64,000 bases of DNA from Teredinibacter turnerae T7901 (GTDB lineage: Bacteria > Pseudomonadota > Gammaproteobacteria > Pseudomonadales > Cellvibrionaceae): positions 5,012,501 through 5,076,500 of the forward strand of contig NC_012997.1 in NCBI RefSeq assembly GCF_000023025.1. The letters run 5' to 3'. Shown in pieces: positions 18,341 to 27,382 of the stretch. The position numbers and the translations under genes are program-made. Position 1 is the stretch's first letter, and the number at the start of each line of letters is the position of its first letter. The notes beneath the pieces were generated by a model. That model was not told the DNA's origin. It saw only the letters and a program-made list of their open reading frames with translations, and ran no database searches.

Positions 18341-19630
18341 ATGCTCACGCTGCATCACCACTTGCGGGCCCTTATTGCGCTTATCTTAGTCACTACTTTG
18401 GCCACAGCCTGCTCTGTCAATCCGGTCACGGGTAAACGGCAACTGACGATGCCCGTTGCGGAACAAATCCGCCTGGGTAATCAACAATATATTCCCTCGC
18501 AACAGCAGCAGGGCGGACGCTATGTGGTGGACCCCGATCTCAATGTCTATGTCAGGCAGGTGGGTCAGGCGGTAGCCGCGCAAAGTGAGGTAAAACTGCC
18601 CTACGAATTCGTGGTGCTCAACAACAATGTCCCCAATGCCTGGGCCCTGCCAGGTGGCAAAATTGCCGTGAACCGCGGATTGTTGGTGCTCTTGGATGAC
18701 GAAGCTCAATTGGCCGCGGTACTCGGACACGAAGTCGTGCACGCGGCAGCGGAACACAGCGCAAACCAAATGACCCGTCAGCAAATTCTCGGCGTCGGGG
18801 TACTTGCGGCAACTGTTGCGGCAGGTGCTGCGGTTGAGGATGATAAAGCTGCGTTGATCGGTGCTGGAGCTTCGGTCGGCGCGCAGGCATTTCAAGCACA
18901 CTACGGTCGCAGTCAGGAGTTGGAGGCGGACTTTTACGGAATCGACTATATGGTGTCTGCTGGCTACGACCCTGATGCCGCAGTGGAGCTGCAACAAAAA
19001 TTCGTTGCACTGAGCAAAGGGCAGCAGAGCGATTTGCTCAGTAACCTGTTTGCAAGTCACCCGCCATCCGAGGAGCGCGTGGCGCGCAATCGCGAGAAGG
19101 CCAGTACTTTACCTGACGGCAAGCGCAACCGGGCAGCCTTTCAAGAGGCAATTGCGCAGTTGAAAAAGGACCAGCCGGCCTACGACAAGCACCAACTCGC
19201 CGAGCAAGCGGCCGCCAAAGGGAATATGGACGAAGCCCTGGCACTTACCGAACAAGCCATCAAACTGCAACCCAACGAATCGCTCTTTTACATCACTAAA
19301 GGGCAGATACTGTTCAGCCAGGATAAAGCGGCCGCTGCCAAATCCGCGTTCGCAGAAGCAAACAGTCGCAATCCAGACTATTTTATGGGGTTCCTTGGCC
19401 TCGGTATTTGCGAAGCCCAGCAAAAAAACTGGTCAGCGGCACGCACGGCGTTAACACAAAGCGCGCAACTGCTGCCCACAGCAACAGCGGTGTTTTATCT
19501 GGGTGAAGTCGAACTGGGAAGTGGCAATCGCGAACAGGCAGTAGGTTATTACCAGCAGGCAGCATCAGCAGGTGGCGATATTGGTGCTGCTGCAGAGCGC
19601 CGGTTAGCGCAATTACAGCCTGCCAGTTAG
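18341..19630 (+). CDS. M48-family metalloprotease lipoprotein with TPR repeats (BepA-like)
   Basis: 429 residues. The signal peptide ends in a lipobox (TLATAC, Cys24), predicting a lipoprotein. The M48 zinc motif HEVVH (H130, E131, H134) and the third ligand in ELEADFYG (E195) are intact. After about residue 275, tetratricopeptide-like helices follow (DEALALTEQAIKLQPNES, AAAKSAFAEANSRNPDYF, and others). This is the layout of periplasmic BepA/YfgC and LoiP-type proteases, which assist or degrade outer-membrane proteins such as LptD. The lipidated N-terminus differs from E. coli BepA, which is soluble. Confidence 0.9.
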   Translation: MLTLHHHLRALIALILVTTLATACSVNPVTGKRQLTMPVAEQIRLGNQQYIPSQQQQGGRYVVDPDLNVYVRQVGQAVAAQSEVKLPYEFVVLNNNVPNAWALPGGKIAVNRGLLVLLDDEAQLAAVLGHEVVHAAAEHSANQMTRQQILGVGVLAATVAAGAAVEDDKAALIGAGASVGAQAFQAHYGRSQELEADFYGIDYMVSAGYDPDAAVELQQKFVALSKGQQSDLLSNLFASHPPSEERVARNREKASTLPDGKRNRAAFQEAIAQLKKDQPAYDKHQLAEQAAAKGNMDEALALTEQAIKLQPNESLFYITKGQILFSQDKAAAAKSAFAEANSRNPDYFMGFLGLGICEAQQKNWSAARTALTQSAQLLPTATAVFYLGEVELGSGNREQAVGYYQQAASAGGDIGAAAERRLAQLQPAS

Positions 19631-19640
19631 GAGCATGTCC

Positions 19641-19850
19641 TTAACAGGCGAAGTTACCGTCCTTGCGGCGACGCTCGCATTCTTTGCGAATGTTCTCGCA
19701 GGCGGTCACCTTGCCCGGTGACGTTGGATTGCCTGCAATACACTCGTCCCGCTTGGTGGCCAGTTCTGAGTTGCTGAGGCTGCGCAAGCCCCCGTCACAC
19801 GCAGTAAGGCCGATAATAAGCAGCAGGAATGAAATACATCGAATGGTCAT
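19641..19850 (-). CDS. Small Cys-rich lipoprotein
   Basis: 69 residues. The lipobox IGLTAC puts the lipidated Cys at residue 18, leaving a mature peptide of about 52 residues with four further cysteines (DEC, TAC, KEC, and a C-terminal Cys), enough for two disulfides. It recalls the small EexN-like lipoproteins, but that is only a resemblance. It is convergent with the M48 gene, 10 bp apart. AGAG lies before the ATG. Confidence 0.7.
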   Translation of the reverse strand: MTIRCISFLLLIIGLTACDGGLRSLSNSELATKRDECIAGNPTSPGKVTACENIRKECERRRKDGNFAC

Positions 19851-20174
19851 TTTACATCTCTTGGGTCGGGGATTTTCGCGCCATAACGCTGTGACAAGAA
19901 TAACTAAAAGTTTAGCTTATAGCTGGAAATACGATAAAAAAATTCCTGATATTCCCGGATTTTAGTTTCCCATCGACCCGACGATTGAATAAATGCGCCT
20001 ATCTATTTAATCGCGCTCCCTTTAAATATTGGCGAAGTTTTAAGAATTTTAATGAATTACAACGCCGTTCAGATAACAGCGGCGGTTTCAGCACCACCTA
20101 TCAGCTTCGCAATGTTGATTGTTAAATTGATAACCTCGATCACCGCTGCCAGGCAGCAAGCGACAAACAGCCAT
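19851..20174. other. Intergenic, no gene seen
   Basis: About 320 AT-rich bases between the small lipoprotein gene and the porin terminator. I see no coding frame with a ribosome binding site and no clear repeat; it probably contains the promoter of the small lipoprotein gene. Confidence 0.4.
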
Positions 20175-20201
20175 AAAAAAGGCGACTAAAAAGTCGCCTT
20201 T
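20175..20201 (-). terminator. Rho-independent terminator after the porin gene
   Basis: On the minus strand AAAGGCGACT pairs with AGTCGCCTTT around a short T-rich loop and is followed by TTTTTT. It lies about 25 bp beyond the porin stop codon. Confidence 0.85.
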
Positions 20202-20224
20202 GGGTTTGGAAATAGGTCAATTCT

Positions 20225-21148
20225 TTAAAATTTCAGTACACCACCCACACCAGCATATTTTTCGGTGGGGGTTTCATCAGAACTGTTACGGGTGAGATAG
20301 CTGGTCAGTTTGAAGGTCGGGCTCAAGTGGTAGTCCGCACCGACGGAACCACTCTTCGCGCCCTCAAACTTCACGTCGGACATAGCGTATTGCGCTTTCA
20401 AATCCCATTTCCCGCCGACGCGGTATTTCACTGACACCAGCTTGGCATCCACATCGTCCGCATCATTTTGCGGTGAATACTGCTCGTACATTCCACCCAA
20501 TTGAACCGGGCCTATCTGGTAGGTAGAGGAAACCCGCACCGCAGACGTATCCACCTCTTCGATATCACTGTCCAAAGCCAGTGCCACGTAAAAATCACCC
20601 TTAGTGTAACTTGCGGAACCGCCATAACCGTCTTCCAGCTCCGGGTCTTCGCGCAACAGCACCAGGCCTTTGAACTGCAATCCGTTCAGCGTGTTAGGCG
20701 TTGTATATTCCACCATGTTGGTTAGGCGGTTGTCGTTGATGGTGATAACCTGCGCAATATCGCCAACCTGATCGCCAAAAATGTCCACTTTCCCTTGTGA
20801 GCGTTTAAACGGCGTATCGAACCGGCCAAACGCAAGGCGACCAAAATCGCCTTTGACACCTAAAAAGCTATTGCGCTTGGTCCAAGTCACATTGTCATTC
20901 GGCTCTATACCCAACTCGTAGTGATAAAACACTTCCAGGCCGTTATCCAGTTTTTCGCTGCCACGAACGCCTAAACGCGAAAAAAAGCTCTCTAGCTCCA
21001 CCACAGACTCAGACTCATCCGTCACGGTGTCAGTGGTTTCGTGATACTGGGTAACAAGGTGAATTAAACCGAATATCTCTGGGTCGGCGGCGACGGTGCC
21101 GGAAAGCGTTAGAGCGATAAGACCAGGTAGGAGTTGTTTCTTCTTCAT
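20225..21148 (-). CDS. Outer-membrane porin, probably Pho-regulated
   Basis: 307 residues from the ATG at 21148; the signal peptide ends near GTVAADPE. The mature protein begins EIFGLIHLVTQYH and is made of alternating beta strands (VRGSEKLDNGLEVFYHYELG, LGVKGDFGRLAFGRFDTPF), ending in a C-terminal Phe (GGVLKF). It therefore fits the 16-stranded general porin family (Porin_4 / Gram-negative porins). It lies directly downstream of phoU on the same strand but has its own -10 and Pho-box-like repeats, so it may be a phosphate-starvation porin analogous in role to PhoE or OprP. Anion selectivity is not shown. A strong terminator follows. Confidence 0.9.
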   Translation of the reverse strand: MKKKQLLPGLIALTLSGTVAADPEIFGLIHLVTQYHETTDTVTDESESVVELESFFSRLGVRGSEKLDNGLEVFYHYELGIEPNDNVTWTKRNSFLGVKGDFGRLAFGRFDTPFKRSQGKVDIFGDQVGDIAQVITINDNRLTNMVEYTTPNTLNGLQFKGLVLLREDPELEDGYGGSASYTKGDFYVALALDSDIEEVDTSAVRVSSTYQIGPVQLGGMYEQYSPQNDADDVDAKLVSVKYRVGGKWDLKAQYAMSDVKFEGAKSGSVGADYHLSPTFKLTSYLTRNSSDETPTEKYAGVGGVLKF

Positions 21149-21395
21149 TGTGAGTGTCCGCTTCTCGTTTAGAGTCGTTCTGCGGCCGATTCCGCAGCTA
21201 TCCAAGTTCTTTAAAGCTTATCCACACACGCTGGCCCGCGCAAGCTGAACAGATCAATAAAACGACGTTTTTTTCCACAAAAGACAAACTCGACACAGAA
21301 CAATGCATCGAGCGAGACATTAACTCATCGGTCAGAAGGTGGCTTTAACAAGATCCGGATAGCTGCGCTCGGCGAGCGCAGAAAATTCGGCGGGA

Positions 21396-21438
21396 ATTAT
21401 AAAGGTTTTGCTACATTTTTGTTGCAAAAATGTGACAG
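21396..21438 (-). promoter_or_regulatory. Three-unit Pho-box-like repeat and -10 before the porin gene
   Basis: On the minus strand three 11-bp units run from 21438: CTGTCACATTT, TTGCAACAAAA, ATGTAGCAAAA. The first unit is a perfect CTGTCAC, the other two are weaker but keep the TG and AAAA positions. A perfect TATAAT follows at 21401-21396. The element begins just past the phoU stop codon and lies about 250 bp before the porin ATG. Confidence 0.5.
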
Positions 21439-21439
21439 C

Positions 21440-22159
21440 TTATTGATCCTGATCGAGCTGTTTTTCGATTTCCTTGATAGAAATGTGACGCACATCGGTG
21501 CCACGTACCAGGTAGATAACATGCTCGGCAATATTGCGCGCGTGATCGCCAATACGCTCCAACGCCCGCAGGGACCAGATCACATTCAGCACCCGCGATA
21601 TACTGCGCGGATCTTCCATCATCATGGTTACCATTTCACGAATCGCGGATTTGTATTCGCGATCGACGTGTTTGTCTTCGCGCATCACTTTTAGCGCTGC
21701 AGGTACATCGAAACGCGCGAATGCATCCAGCGCTGCGTTCAACATTTTCTGCACGTTGCTGGACATATGGCGCAATTCAACAAACCCATCCGGGTCGGTT
21801 TCTTCGTCGCTCAGCTCTATGGCCATGCGCGCAATTTTGGAAGATTCATCGCCAACCCGTTCGAGATCGCGAATCGCTTTGGAAACAATCAGCACCAAGC
21901 GCAAATCGGACGCTGCCGGTTGGCGTCGCGCAAGTACCTCGGTGCACTGGGCATCGATGTTCACTTCGTACTGGTTCACTTCGTCTTCGGTTTCCTGCAC
22001 CTTTTCCGCCAGGCGCATGCTACCGGTCTCGATAGCTTTCACGGCATCGGCCAGTTGTCCCTCAACCAGGCCTCCCATTTCCAACACCGCCGTCCGGAGT
22101 TTTTCCAGATCGGTATTGAACTGCTTGGAGATGTGTTGATCGAGGTGCATGTTTTCCAT
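21440..22159 (-). CDS. phoU: Phosphate signalling regulator PhoU
   Basis: 239 residues, all-helical with two related three-helix bundles typical of PhoU; conserved E/DxxxD-type metal-binding patterns appear in DLERVGDESSKIA (first half) and ALERIGDHARNIAEHV (second half). PhoU links Pst transporter state to PhoR, silencing PhoB when phosphate is plentiful. The ATG has AAGGAAG upstream and the gene follows pstB by 25 bp, the standard end of the pst operon. Confidence 0.98.
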   Translation of the reverse strand: MENMHLDQHISKQFNTDLEKLRTAVLEMGGLVEGQLADAVKAIETGSMRLAEKVQETEDEVNQYEVNIDAQCTEVLARRQPAASDLRLVLIVSKAIRDLERVGDESSKIARMAIELSDEETDPDGFVELRHMSSNVQKMLNAALDAFARFDVPAALKVMREDKHVDREYKSAIREMVTMMMEDPRSISRVLNVIWSLRALERIGDHARNIAEHVIYLVRGTDVRHISIKEIEKQLDQDQ

Positions 22160-22184
22160 AGCGCTTCCTTAAATAACAACCAGA

Positions 22185-23087
22185 TTAACCGAATCGACCG
22201 GTGATATACGCTTCGGTCAGTTCGTGGTCGGGGGTAGTAAATACTTTCTTGGTGTTGTTCACCTCGATCAACCGGCCCAAATGGAAATAGGCGGTGCGAT
22301 GCGAAACCCGTGCAGCCTGCTGCATTGAGTGAGTCACTATCGCGATCGTAAAATTCTGGCTCAATTCGGCAATCAACTCTTCTATTTTAGCCGTTGCGAT
22401 CGGGTCCAGCGCGGAGCAGGGCTCATCCATCAAAATCACTTCCGGGCTTACCGCGATAGTGCGCGCAATACACAGCCGTTGCTGCTGACCACCAGACAGA
22501 CCTGTACCGGGCTGGTGCAAGCGATCTTTCACTTCCTCCCACAGGCCCGCACGCTGCAAACTGGTTTCGACGATTTCGTCCATCTCCGAGCGACGCCGCG
22601 CAAGACCGTGTATTTTGGGCCCGTACGCGACATTTTCATAGATGGATTTTGGGAACGGGTTGGGCTTTTGAAAAACCATGCCCACACGCGCGCGCAACGG
22701 CACCACATCCAGCTTTGGATCGTACACGTTGAGCCCGTCGAGGGAGATTTCACCCTTCACCTGACAGATTTCGATAGTGTCGTTCATGCGGTTCAGGCAG
22801 CGCAGGAAAGTAGATTTACCACAACCTGACGGCCCGATCATGGCGATCACTTCGTTTTCGCCGATATCCAGGTCGACTCCGAATACCGCTTGTTTATCGC
22901 CATAAAAAACGTCTACGCCGCGCATCGACATTTTGGCATTGTCCACCAGTGGTTTGCCGACAGTCGTGGCGTGCTCAGCCTTCATATCGGCCACCTGTTT
23001 TGCGGTGGTATTTTCTGTCATTTTCGGAGCCTCTGTTCGATCGTGTTCCGCTATAAGCGTAGCGCTTTTCTCTTCAGAAATATCCAT
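22185..23087 (-). CDS. pstB: Phosphate ABC transporter ATP-binding protein PstB
   Basis: 300 residues. Walker [11 protein letters not shown]-loop [15 protein letters not shown], signature LSGGQQQRL, Walker [14 protein letters not shown] and the switch His in [13 protein letters not shown] are all present. It powers high-affinity phosphate import by PstSCAB. The protein is about 40 residues longer than E. coli PstB at the N-terminus. Two starts are possible: the ATG at 23087 (AGGA, 7-nt spacing) and an ATG at 23021 (GAGG, 8-nt spacing) giving a more usual length. It lies 20 bp after pstA. Confidence 0.97.
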   Translation of the reverse strand: MDISEEKSATLIAEHDRTEAPKMTENTTAKQVADMKAEHATTVGKPLVDNAKMSMRGVDVFYGDKQAVFGVDLDIGENEVIAMIGPSGCGKSTFLRCLNRMNDTIEICQVKGEISLDGLNVYDPKLDVVPLRARVGMVFQKPNPFPKSIYENVAYGPKIHGLARRRSEMDEIVETSLQRAGLWEEVKDRLHQPGTGLSGGQQQRLCIARTIAVSPEVILMDEPCSALDPIATAKIEELIAELSQNFTIAIVTHSMQQAARVSHRTAYFHLGRLIEVNNTKKVFTTPDHELTEAYITGRFG

Positions 23088-23107
23088 GATTCAATCCTGC
23101 TCTGCCC

Positions 23108-24400
23108 TTACCAGCGACGCTCAAGCCGCCTGCGCAGCCAGATAGCCAGAGTGTTCATAGTGATGAGGAACGCGAGCAATACCATAATGGCTGCCGACGT
23201 GCGCTCGACGAATGCGCGCTCCGGGCTGTCGGCCCAGAGGAAAATCTGTACCGGCAGCACGGTGGCCGGATCGGTAATTCCCGCAGGAACTTCTGCGATA
23301 AACGCCACCATGCCGATCATTAACAGAGGAGCCGTCTCCCCCAGAGCCTGAGCCATCCCGATGATCGCGCCGGTAAGCATGCCCGGCATCGCCAGTGGCA
23401 ACACATGCTGCAGAATCATCTGCATCTTGGATGCCCCCATACCCAAAGCAGCCTCGCGGATGGACGGCGGTACCGCTTTGATTGCCGCACGGCTGGAAAT
23501 AATAATGGTTGGCAGCGTCATCAAAGTCAGCACTAAACCGCCCACCAACGGCATTGAGCGTGGCATATTGAAGAAGTTCAGAAATATCGCCAGCCCCAAC
23601 AAACCGAAAATAACTGACGGCACAGCGGCAAGGTTATTGATATTAACCTCGATAAAGTCTGTCAGCCTGCTGCGCTTGGCGTACTCTTCCAGATAAATAG
23701 CCGCTGCCACACCAATGGGAAACGATAACGAACCGGTAACCAGCAGGGTGAATAAACTGCCGAGCAGAGCACCGAGAATGCCGGCCTGTTCTGGCTCTGC
23801 CGAATCTGCCGAAGTGAAAAACCCGGTGTTAAAGTCCAGTTTGAGCGCACCACTTTCCAGCAGCTTATCGATTCGCTTGCGCTGGGCTTCGCTGATCCTG
23901 TCTTCATAGGGGTCGCCCGCGCGAAGACTCTTCACGTAAGTGTCGACATCGTCGTCCACCAACAGCTTAACTGAAACCCGCTGACCTAGCAGGCCAGGGT
24001 CTGCAGCGAGCATATCGCGCAATTTAAATCCCGCACCGTAGCTGGCAATAGAGTAGAGCTCGCGCTTCTCACGACGACCTTTTACCTCGGGGAAAAGCTC
24101 GCGCAAACCGTTGCGTACAATGCCATCGAAATTGGCCAGCGCTAATTGCTCGTGGTTCACCTCAGTCATACCCAGGGTATCCGGGTCAAACTCGATCTCC
24201 ATGTGAATAAAGCTCTGGCGAAACGCACCAATCCCATTCCCGATAATCTGGGTAAACAAAATCAGCAGGGCGATAATCCCGACCGCCACCGAGGCGCGGC
24301 CCATTTGCTTAAAACGCCATTCGGATGCCCGGCGTTTCGCCAGACTGCGCTCAACCAGCTCTGCGGTAGTGGGCTTTTCAGCGCTATTCGTACTGTTCAC
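23108..24400 (-). CDS. pstA: Phosphate ABC transporter permease PstA
   Basis: 430 residues, longer than E. coli PstA because of a periplasmic region of about 150 residues between the first membrane helix (about 34-53) and the permease core, as in pseudomonad PstA. The core contains the EAA-like motif REAALGMGASKMQMILQHVLP and LAMPGMLTGAIIGMAQALGETAPL. The start is GTG at 24400 with AGGAAATATC upstream, and it overlaps the end of pstC by 17 bp, implying translational coupling. Confidence 0.96.
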   Translation of the reverse strand: MNSTNSAEKPTTAELVERSLAKRRASEWRFKQMGRASVAVGIIALLILFTQIIGNGIGAFRQSFIHMEIEFDPDTLGMTEVNHEQLALANFDGIVRNGLRELFPEVKGRREKRELYSIASYGAGFKLRDMLAADPGLLGQRVSVKLLVDDDVDTYVKSLRAGDPYEDRISEAQRKRIDKLLESGALKLDFNTGFFTSADSAEPEQAGILGALLGSLFTLLVTGSLSFPIGVAAAIYLEEYAKRSRLTDFIEVNINNLAAVPSVIFGLLGLAIFLNFFNMPRSMPLVGGLVLTLMTLPTIIISSRAAIKAVPPSIREAALGMGASKMQMILQHVLPLAMPGMLTGAIIGMAQALGETAPLLMIGMVAFIAEVPAGITDPATVLPVQIFLWADSPERAFVERTSAAIMVLLAFLITMNTLAIWLRRRLERRW

Positions 24401-25784
24401 GATATTTCCTCACAACGTGGAGAGCCACGTAGTTAAGTGCCAGAGTAACGATAAAGAGCATCAAGCCCAACGCAAATGCCGCCAGAGTTTTGGGGCTGTC
24501 GAACTCCTGGTCGCCGACCAGCAGCGTCACAATCTGAACGGTGACAGTAGTCACAGAATCCAGCGGGTTAGCGGTTAGTTTCGCTGCCAGGCCTGCAGCC
24601 ATTACCACAATCATAGTTTCGCCAATGGCCCGGGAAACAGCCAGCAACACGCCGCCCACAATACCCGGCAAGGCTGCAGGAATGACTACCTGACGGATCA
24701 CCTCGGAACGGGTCGCACCCAAGCCGAGCGCGCCATCGCGCAACGATTGCGGCACCGCATTAATCACGTCGTCCGACAGGGATGAAATAAACGGAATAAT
24801 CATGACCCCCATCACCAGGCCAGCGGCGAGGGCGCTTTCGGAAGTAACCGCCATATAGTTGTCGAGGCCCATGGACACCGCAGTATCGCGAATAAACGGC
24901 GCCACCGTAATTGCCGCGAAGAAGCCGTAGACCACAGTGGGAATACCGGCGAGCACCTCGAGCAAGGGCTTCACAATTGCGCGCACTTTCTTATGCGCGT
25001 ATTCGGAAAGGTAAATTGCTGACATCAGGCCAGTTGGCACCGCAACCAGCATGGCGATACCGGCTATCAACAGGGTACCGGCGAACAAAGGCACCGCACC
25101 AAAGCTACTGCTGCCGGCCACCTGATCTTTGCGAATCGCCGTTTGCGGGCTCCACTCAAGACCGAACAGGAAATCGGTAATCGGCACAGCATGAAAGAAG
25201 CGCAGGGATTCCCACAGCACCGACATCACAATGCCAATCGTGGTGAGAATGGCGAGTGAAGAACACCCAAGAAGCACCAGCTGGAAGACGTTTTCAACCT
25301 GCGCCCGCGCCCGCAGTTGCGGATTGATGCGCCACCAGGCGAAACCACCGAGCCCAACCATCATCATCACGACCAGCACCGCCACCAGTAAATCCGCATG
25401 CGCCTTCAGCGCTTGCAGGCGGGCAACGGAATCGGCGAGATAGGCCGGCGCAGCATCCGCACTGAGCTGACCATTCATAATATTGTAGATTTGGTTGAGC
25501 ATCAGGCCGCGCTGGGAGGCGTCCTCGAACACCACATCATCAGGCAGTTCGCTGATAACAATGTGCTCGATAATCTGACCGTCGAATATTTTCCACAGGG
25601 TCACCAGCACCAGAGCCGGCAGGATTGCCCACAATGCGCTGAGCATACCGTAATAAAACGGCAGGGAATTCAAATAGCGGGTACCACCAACACCGGTGGC
25701 GACATTCAGAGAACGGCTGCGACCTGCGACGAATATGGTGGCGCACAGCGCGGCCATTAACACAATTAGGACCCAGCTGTTCAT
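24384..25784 (-). CDS. pstC: Phosphate ABC transporter permease PstC
   Basis: 466 residues from the ATG at 25784, chosen for its GAGAGG ribosome binding site and because the longer in-frame start adds 28 non-hydrophobic residues. N-terminal helices and a long soluble loop precede the permease core with REALG-like LRDGALGLGATRSEVIRQVV and SRAIGETMIVVMAAG. PstC pairs with PstA to form the phosphate channel. The gene follows pstS after a stem-loop that probably lowers its expression relative to the binding protein. Confidence 0.96.
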   Translation of the reverse strand: MNSWVLIVLMAALCATIFVAGRSRSLNVATGVGGTRYLNSLPFYYGMLSALWAILPALVLVTLWKIFDGQIIEHIVISELPDDVVFEDASQRGLMLNQIYNIMNGQLSADAAPAYLADSVARLQALKAHADLLVAVLVVMMMVGLGGFAWWRINPQLRARAQVENVFQLVLLGCSSLAILTTIGIVMSVLWESLRFFHAVPITDFLFGLEWSPQTAIRKDQVAGSSSFGAVPLFAGTLLIAGIAMLVAVPTGLMSAIYLSEYAHKKVRAIVKPLLEVLAGIPTVVYGFFAAITVAPFIRDTAVSMGLDNYMAVTSESALAAGLVMGVMIIPFISSLSDDVINAVPQSLRDGALGLGATRSEVIRQVVIPAALPGIVGGVLLAVSRAIGETMIVVMAAGLAAKLTANPLDSVTTVTVQIVTLLVGDQEFDSPKTLAAFALGLMLFIVTLALNYVALHVVRKYREQYE

Positions 25785-25838
25785 AAATCCTCTCGGGGGA
25801 ATAATGTATTCGAGGCGATTGGGGCGGGCATTTAAATC

Positions 25839-25866
25839 GAAAAAGCAGGCCCTTTCAAGGGCCTGC
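25839..25866 (-). terminator. Stem-loop between pstS and pstC (attenuating terminator)
   Basis: On the minus strand GCAGGCCCT pairs with AGGGCCTGC around a TGAA loop, followed by TTTTTCGATTT. It lies just after the pstS stop and before pstC, a position where partial termination would give more PstS than PstCAB, as commonly found in binding-protein operons. Confidence 0.8.
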
Positions 25867-25888
25867 ATCGTTTACTGCAAAACCAGCC

Positions 25889-26932
25889 TTATAGCGACTT
25901 AAGGCTATCGAGCGCTTTAACACGCTTGGCGATAGTCGCGCGACGGTCTTCATCCAGTGGAATCAAGCCTTTTTCCGACAGGTAGCCTTCGTCACCCCAG
26001 GCTTTTTCGCTGGTGAACTCCGCCAGGAATTGCTCGATCCCAGGAATCAGGCCGATGTGCGCCTTTTTAACATAGAAGTACAGTGGACGAGATACCGGGT
26101 AAGCGCCATCAGCGATGGTATCGAAGGTCGGCAAGCTGCCGTCCACGTATGATGCCTGTACCTTGTCGGCGTTCTGATCCAGGAAGCTGAAGCCGAAAAT
26201 ACCCAGTGCATTCGGGTTGGCATTCAATTTCTGCACGATCAGATTGTCGTTTTCACCGGCTTCGATAAATGCGCCGTCTTCGCGCAGAATATGACACACT
26301 TCTTTGAAGCGGTTTTTATCACTGGACTTGTACGCCTTGATAAACGAAAACTGGCTACAGCCGCCTTCCATTGCCAGCTCTACAAACGCATCGCGGGTGC
26401 CGGAGGTGGGGGGAGGGCCCAACACTTCAATTTTGATTGCGGGCAGCGTGGGGTTTACGTCTTTCCAGGTTTTATAGGGGTTGTCCACCAGCGTGTCGCC
26501 ACCGCTTGGGTTTGGCACTTTCTTGGCGAGCGCCAGAAACAAGTCCTTGCGACTCAGTTTCATTTGCTTGGCCTTTACGGAATTGGCAATCACGATTCCG
26601 TCATAACCGATCAGTACTTCAACAATATCGGTCACACCGTTAGCTTTACAGTTGTCCAGCTCCGCCTGTTTGATACGACGAGATGCGTTGGACATATCGG
26701 GGAAGTTCACCCCAACACCGCCACAAAACTGTTTGAAACCGCCACCGGTACCGGTGGACTCTACTGTGGGGGATTTGAACTTGGTGGCGCGACCGAAGCG
26801 CTCGGCGACTACCTTGGAAAATGGAAATACGGTCGATGACCCCACAATACTAATGGAATCCCGAGCAGCAAATGCCGAGGATGCTGCCATTGTGGTTGCA
26901 GCAGCGAAAGTCCAAACCAAAAGCTTTTTCAC
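25889..26932 (-). CDS. pstS: Phosphate ABC transporter substrate-binding protein PstS
   Basis: 347 residues with a cleavable signal peptide ending ASSAFAARD. Phosphate-binding signatures are present: SIVGSSTVFPFSK near the N-terminus, TGTGGGFKQFCGG, and PPPTSGTRDAFVELAM. It resembles the longer PstS/SphX-type proteins. The start is GTG at 26932 with AAGGAG at 6-nt spacing; the overlapping ATG one base off reads straight into a stop. The promoter lies far upstream at about 27190-27220, leaving a leader of about 250 nt. Confidence 0.96.
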   Translation of the reverse strand: MKKLLVWTFAAATTMAASSAFAARDSISIVGSSTVFPFSKVVAERFGRATKFKSPTVESTGTGGGFKQFCGGVGVNFPDMSNASRRIKQAELDNCKANGVTDIVEVLIGYDGIVIANSVKAKQMKLSRKDLFLALAKKVPNPSGGDTLVDNPYKTWKDVNPTLPAIKIEVLGPPPTSGTRDAFVELAMEGGCSQFSFIKAYKSSDKNRFKEVCHILREDGAFIEAGENDNLIVQKLNANPNALGIFGFSFLDQNADKVQASYVDGSLPTFDTIADGAYPVSRPLYFYVKKAHIGLIPGIEQFLAEFTSEKAWGDEGYLSEKGLIPLDEDRRATIAKRVKALDSLKSL

Positions 26933-27186
26933 ATTAATCTCCTTACGAGATGCGTGTTTGTTAATTTTTGGGGTGCGCCGGCGTTAGCCGCACCTCTGGG
27001 TAACCCTAGTTAACCTGGCTGTTTAGCCAATCAGTCGTCTGGTCTCTTCTGCAGACAACGCCTTTAAGCCAAAATCGCCAATGTCTGAGACATTTATTTA
27101 AGACATAACGCACTCGGATGCACCTACACCATCCATTGCGGTGTTCAGTTTGGCGCTCAATCTAAACAGGCCCTTGTGCGCCCGCA
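26933..27186 (-). other. Long 5' leader of pstS
   Basis: About 250 nt separate the predicted pstS -10 from the GTG start. The leader contains an imperfect hairpin near 26972-26994 (GGTGCG pairing with CGCACC) and no supported reading frame. Whether it has a regulatory function cannot be told from sequence alone. Confidence 0.35.
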
Positions 27187-27220
27187 TAGTAGGTCTGTTT
27201 TATGACAGTTATGTGACAAC
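27187..27220 (-). promoter_or_regulatory. Pho box and -10 element of the pst operon
   Basis: Read on the minus strand, 27220-27203 is TTGTCACATAACTGTCAT, two near-perfect Pho half-sites separated by an AT-rich spacer. Exactly ten bases later is TACTAT (27192-27187), a good -10. The following bases (AAAACAGACC) hint at a third degenerate unit. This is the strongest Pho box in the window. Confidence 0.85.
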
Positions 27221-27382
27221 TTTTCGACTATAAACCACCGCTATGCAAACGTGTGCTGACAGTGACAATTGTCGCGGTTTCCCTCTATTTAACCCCTCGG
27301 GACGCTATCAGCACCCTGTATACCTGACACGACGAACGTTTATAATCCAGATCTCAAATAAAAATAACGATGACACAGGGCT

